NCBI RefSeq assembly: GCF_014349155.1
Contig: NZ_JACSIT010000135.1
Span: 1 to 64,000 of the forward strand
Direction of reading: 5' to 3'
Source: Neolewinella lacunae
GTDB taxonomy: Bacteria; Bacteroidota; Bacteroidia; Chitinophagales; Saprospiraceae
DNA: 64,000 nt
The notes beneath the pieces were generated by a model. That model ran no database searches and was not told where the DNA came from. It worked only from the letters and a program-made list of their open reading frames with translations. Below are positions 62,639 to 64,000 of the stretch, piece by piece. Position 1 is the first letter of the stretch; each line of letters starts with the position of its first letter. The position numbers and the translations under genes are program-made.

Positions 62639-64000
62639 CTATCTGCCGCCCCCGGGTTTCTTCTTTTTGAACGGATTGAACTTCTCCAACTCCTCCTTCA
62701 CCTTGTTGGCATTCTCATTGACGCCGGGCGGGAGGAGGCGGCGCAGCGAGTCGAGCCGCGCTGAATCCAACTGCATGCGGAGCCGTTGCTCGGCTTCCTG
62801 CCGCAACCGGTTCGTTTGGGCGTTGACGGCGTTGCGGATGGAGTCCTGGATGGCGCGGGAACGGTCGGTGGCAATGTTCTTCAGGCTATCGAGGCGGCGC
62901 TCGGCGTCTTGCCGGACGGCGTCTACTTGCTGGTTGATTTCATTTTCTACTTCGTCGCGGCGGGTATCCAGTTCGTTCTGGAGGCGGTCTTTTACCGCAT
63001 CCTCCACCGTTTGGGGGCCACTGCCGTTGGTGCCCAGGAGCTTGAAGGAGGTTTGCGGACTACCGATGCTGCCCGTCAGGCCAATGGCAATGTTGAGGGT
63101 ATCGCCGGGGGTGATGTTCAGGCCAAGTTTACCGGCTTCGCCCGCCAGCTTATCCAGGGCCGATAGCGCCGTTCCCGTGACGATATTGCCTTTGATCAGG
63201 GAGCGGGGAATGGCGGCGTTGATGGTATAGTTCATGTCCTGCTCCAGCCCGTGGGTACCGGCTACCGTCATGGGGATGCCGGCCAGTTTCAGGTCAAAGG
63301 GTTCGATGCTGACTTTACCATCGTTGATCTGAAAAACGGTCATCAGGTTTTTGAAAACCGCGCTCTGTTTCAGGGTTTCGACGTCGAGGGCCTGCCCGAT
63401 CTTTTGCAGGGGAGGGAAGGCAGTCAGGCGGGCCTCCGCCGTCTGGAAAAAGCCTTGGGCATCAATGGTATTGAGCTTGGGAAAGAGGTCGGGGCCCAGC
63501 TTGCCCTCCAGCACCAGGTCGGTACTGAAGTTGCCTTCCAGGAATTTCCCGATCGGGGCCAGCGCCGCAAAGCTGTTGAGGACCGCAAAAGACTCCTTAA
63601 AGTCCAGCGCGCTCAGGTCATAGTGGAATCGGAAGCCCGGGTCGCCCGGCTCACTCGTGTCGTAAGCTCCGGCAAAGGACATCCGCCCGCCCAGCAGCGC
63701 CGCCGATCCGTCTTCAATCACGGCCTGTCCACCCTGCACCAGCATTTTGCCCTGCATGGCATTCAGGGTGAGGTTATCGTACTTCACCCGGTCGGCCACC
63801 ACGTCCATCTTCAGGTTGATGTTGGCGGGTACGGGGATGGCTGCCGAAGCTTCTTCCCCGGTCGCCGTCGCAGGCTCCGCCGTTGCGGTGCTGCTTTCCT
63901 CCTCCATGAAGTCGGCCAGGTCAATAAACGGCGAACGCACGCTCAGGTCTCCGCCCAGCACGCCGTTGCCGAAGGTATAGTCAAAGAGATTCGTGATGGT
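62639..64000 (-). CDS. AsmA-like protein, C-terminal part (5' end outside window)
   Basis: The frame stays open to base 64000, so 453 residues are visible, from TITNLFDYTFGNGVLGG to a basic end FNPFKKKKPGGGR. Visible features are beta-rich repeats with FRFHYDLSALDFKESF, FLEGNFSTDLVLEGKLG and FFQTAEARLTAFPPLQKIGQ, typical of the AsmA/YhdP-type bridge that carries lipids between membranes, and an inner GLEQDMNYTINAAIPRSLIKG. The last 110 residues are a charged helix (DRLQNELDTRRDEVENEINQ and so on), likely a coiled coil, ending Lys-rich. The 5' part, with its membrane anchor, is not in view. It is followed on the same strand by the phosphatase gene after 45 bp. Confidence 0.85.
   Translation of the reverse strand, partial: TITNLFDYTFGNGVLGGDLSVRSPFIDLADFMEEESSTATAEPATATGEEASAAIPVPANINLKMDVVADRVKYDNLTLNAMQGKMLVQGGQAVIEDGSAALLGGRMSFAGAYDTSEPGDPGFRFHYDLSALDFKESFAVLNSFAALAPIGKFLEGNFSTDLVLEGKLGPDLFPKLNTIDAQGFFQTAEARLTAFPPLQKIGQALDVETLKQSAVFKNLMTVFQINDGKVSIEPFDLKLAGIPMTVAGTHGLEQDMNYTINAAIPRSLIKGNIVTGTALSALDKLAGEAGKLGLNITPGDTLNIAIGLTGSIGSPQTSFKLLGTNGSGPQTVEDAVKDRLQNELDTRRDEVENEINQQVDAVRQDAERRLDSLKNIATDRSRAIQDSIRNAVNAQTNRLRQEAEQRLRMQLDSARLDSLRRLLPPGVNENANKVKEELEKFNPFKKKKPGGGR

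Overview
The window reads as a chromosomal segment of a high-GC member of the Bacteroidota, most likely the Saprospiria (Lewinella/Neolewinella-like). The grounds are a type IX secretion C-terminal sorting domain at the left edge, a porT gene directly behind menG, many lipoproteins with a short lipobox, short leaders carrying TAnnTTTG-type -7 boxes, and GC that looks like the high fifties. The genus is an inference. There is no rRNA, tRNA, CRISPR array, prophage or transposase gene in view; the genes are mostly housekeeping and catabolic, with repeat-rich spaces between them.

Layout. 1-12 kb: tail of a T9SS cargo protein, a DUF4407 membrane protein, an amidohydrolase, a trehalase lipoprotein, a sodium/solute symporter, queE with a trans-sulfuration enzyme, and a tricorn-type protease. 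12-22 kb: a YdeI-like protein, a secreted protein of about 50-residue repeats, a cytochrome P450, Maf, a DUF1080 lipoprotein, sucC, a glycosyltransferase, an EEP-family phosphatase/nuclease and a lipoprotein. 22-31 kb: a double-AAA CbbX-like ATPase, YkuK, a MATE exporter, proC, a MarR regulator, and a sialidase-like lipoprotein coupled to a sugar isomerase. 31-43 kb: a RibF-glycosyltransferase fusion, a short carB, recN, small lipoproteins, a DUF368 transporter, a HEIGH-type metalloprotease and a small membrane protein. 43-54 kb: a lipoprotein, a NUDIX hydrolase, an amidohydrolase-GH3 pair, menG-porT and bioB-tpiA. 54-64 kb: a secreted protein, a methyltransferase, an operon of SMP-30, UPF0158 and a GNAT-like protein, a second symporter, a metallophosphatase and the 3' part of an AsmA-like gene.

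How the genes fit together. Several products suit a marine carbohydrate user: trehalase, GH3 glucosidase, a DUF1080 (3-keto-disaccharide hydrolase) lipoprotein, a xylose-isomerase-like barrel enzyme, an SMP-30 lactonase and two sodium symporters. They lie in separate transcription units, so a shared pathway is only a suggestion. The T9SS pieces (sorting domain, PorT) show that the cell exports large proteins by that route.

The most unusual content is non-coding. An 18-bp motif, GCACCTGCG-N3-GCGCCC, occurs 14 times. In nearly every non-convergent site it points the same way as a gene starting within about 150 bp, and in convergent sites it is joined to a C-run/G-run hairpin. Separate from it are three arrays of a REP-like palindrome, a 173-bp MITE inserted exactly at a stop codon, and several large inverted repeats in intergenic space. 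The best protein-level oddities are the RibF-GT2 fusion, the duplicated N-terminal module of the double-AAA protein, and the CarB lacking its allosteric domain.
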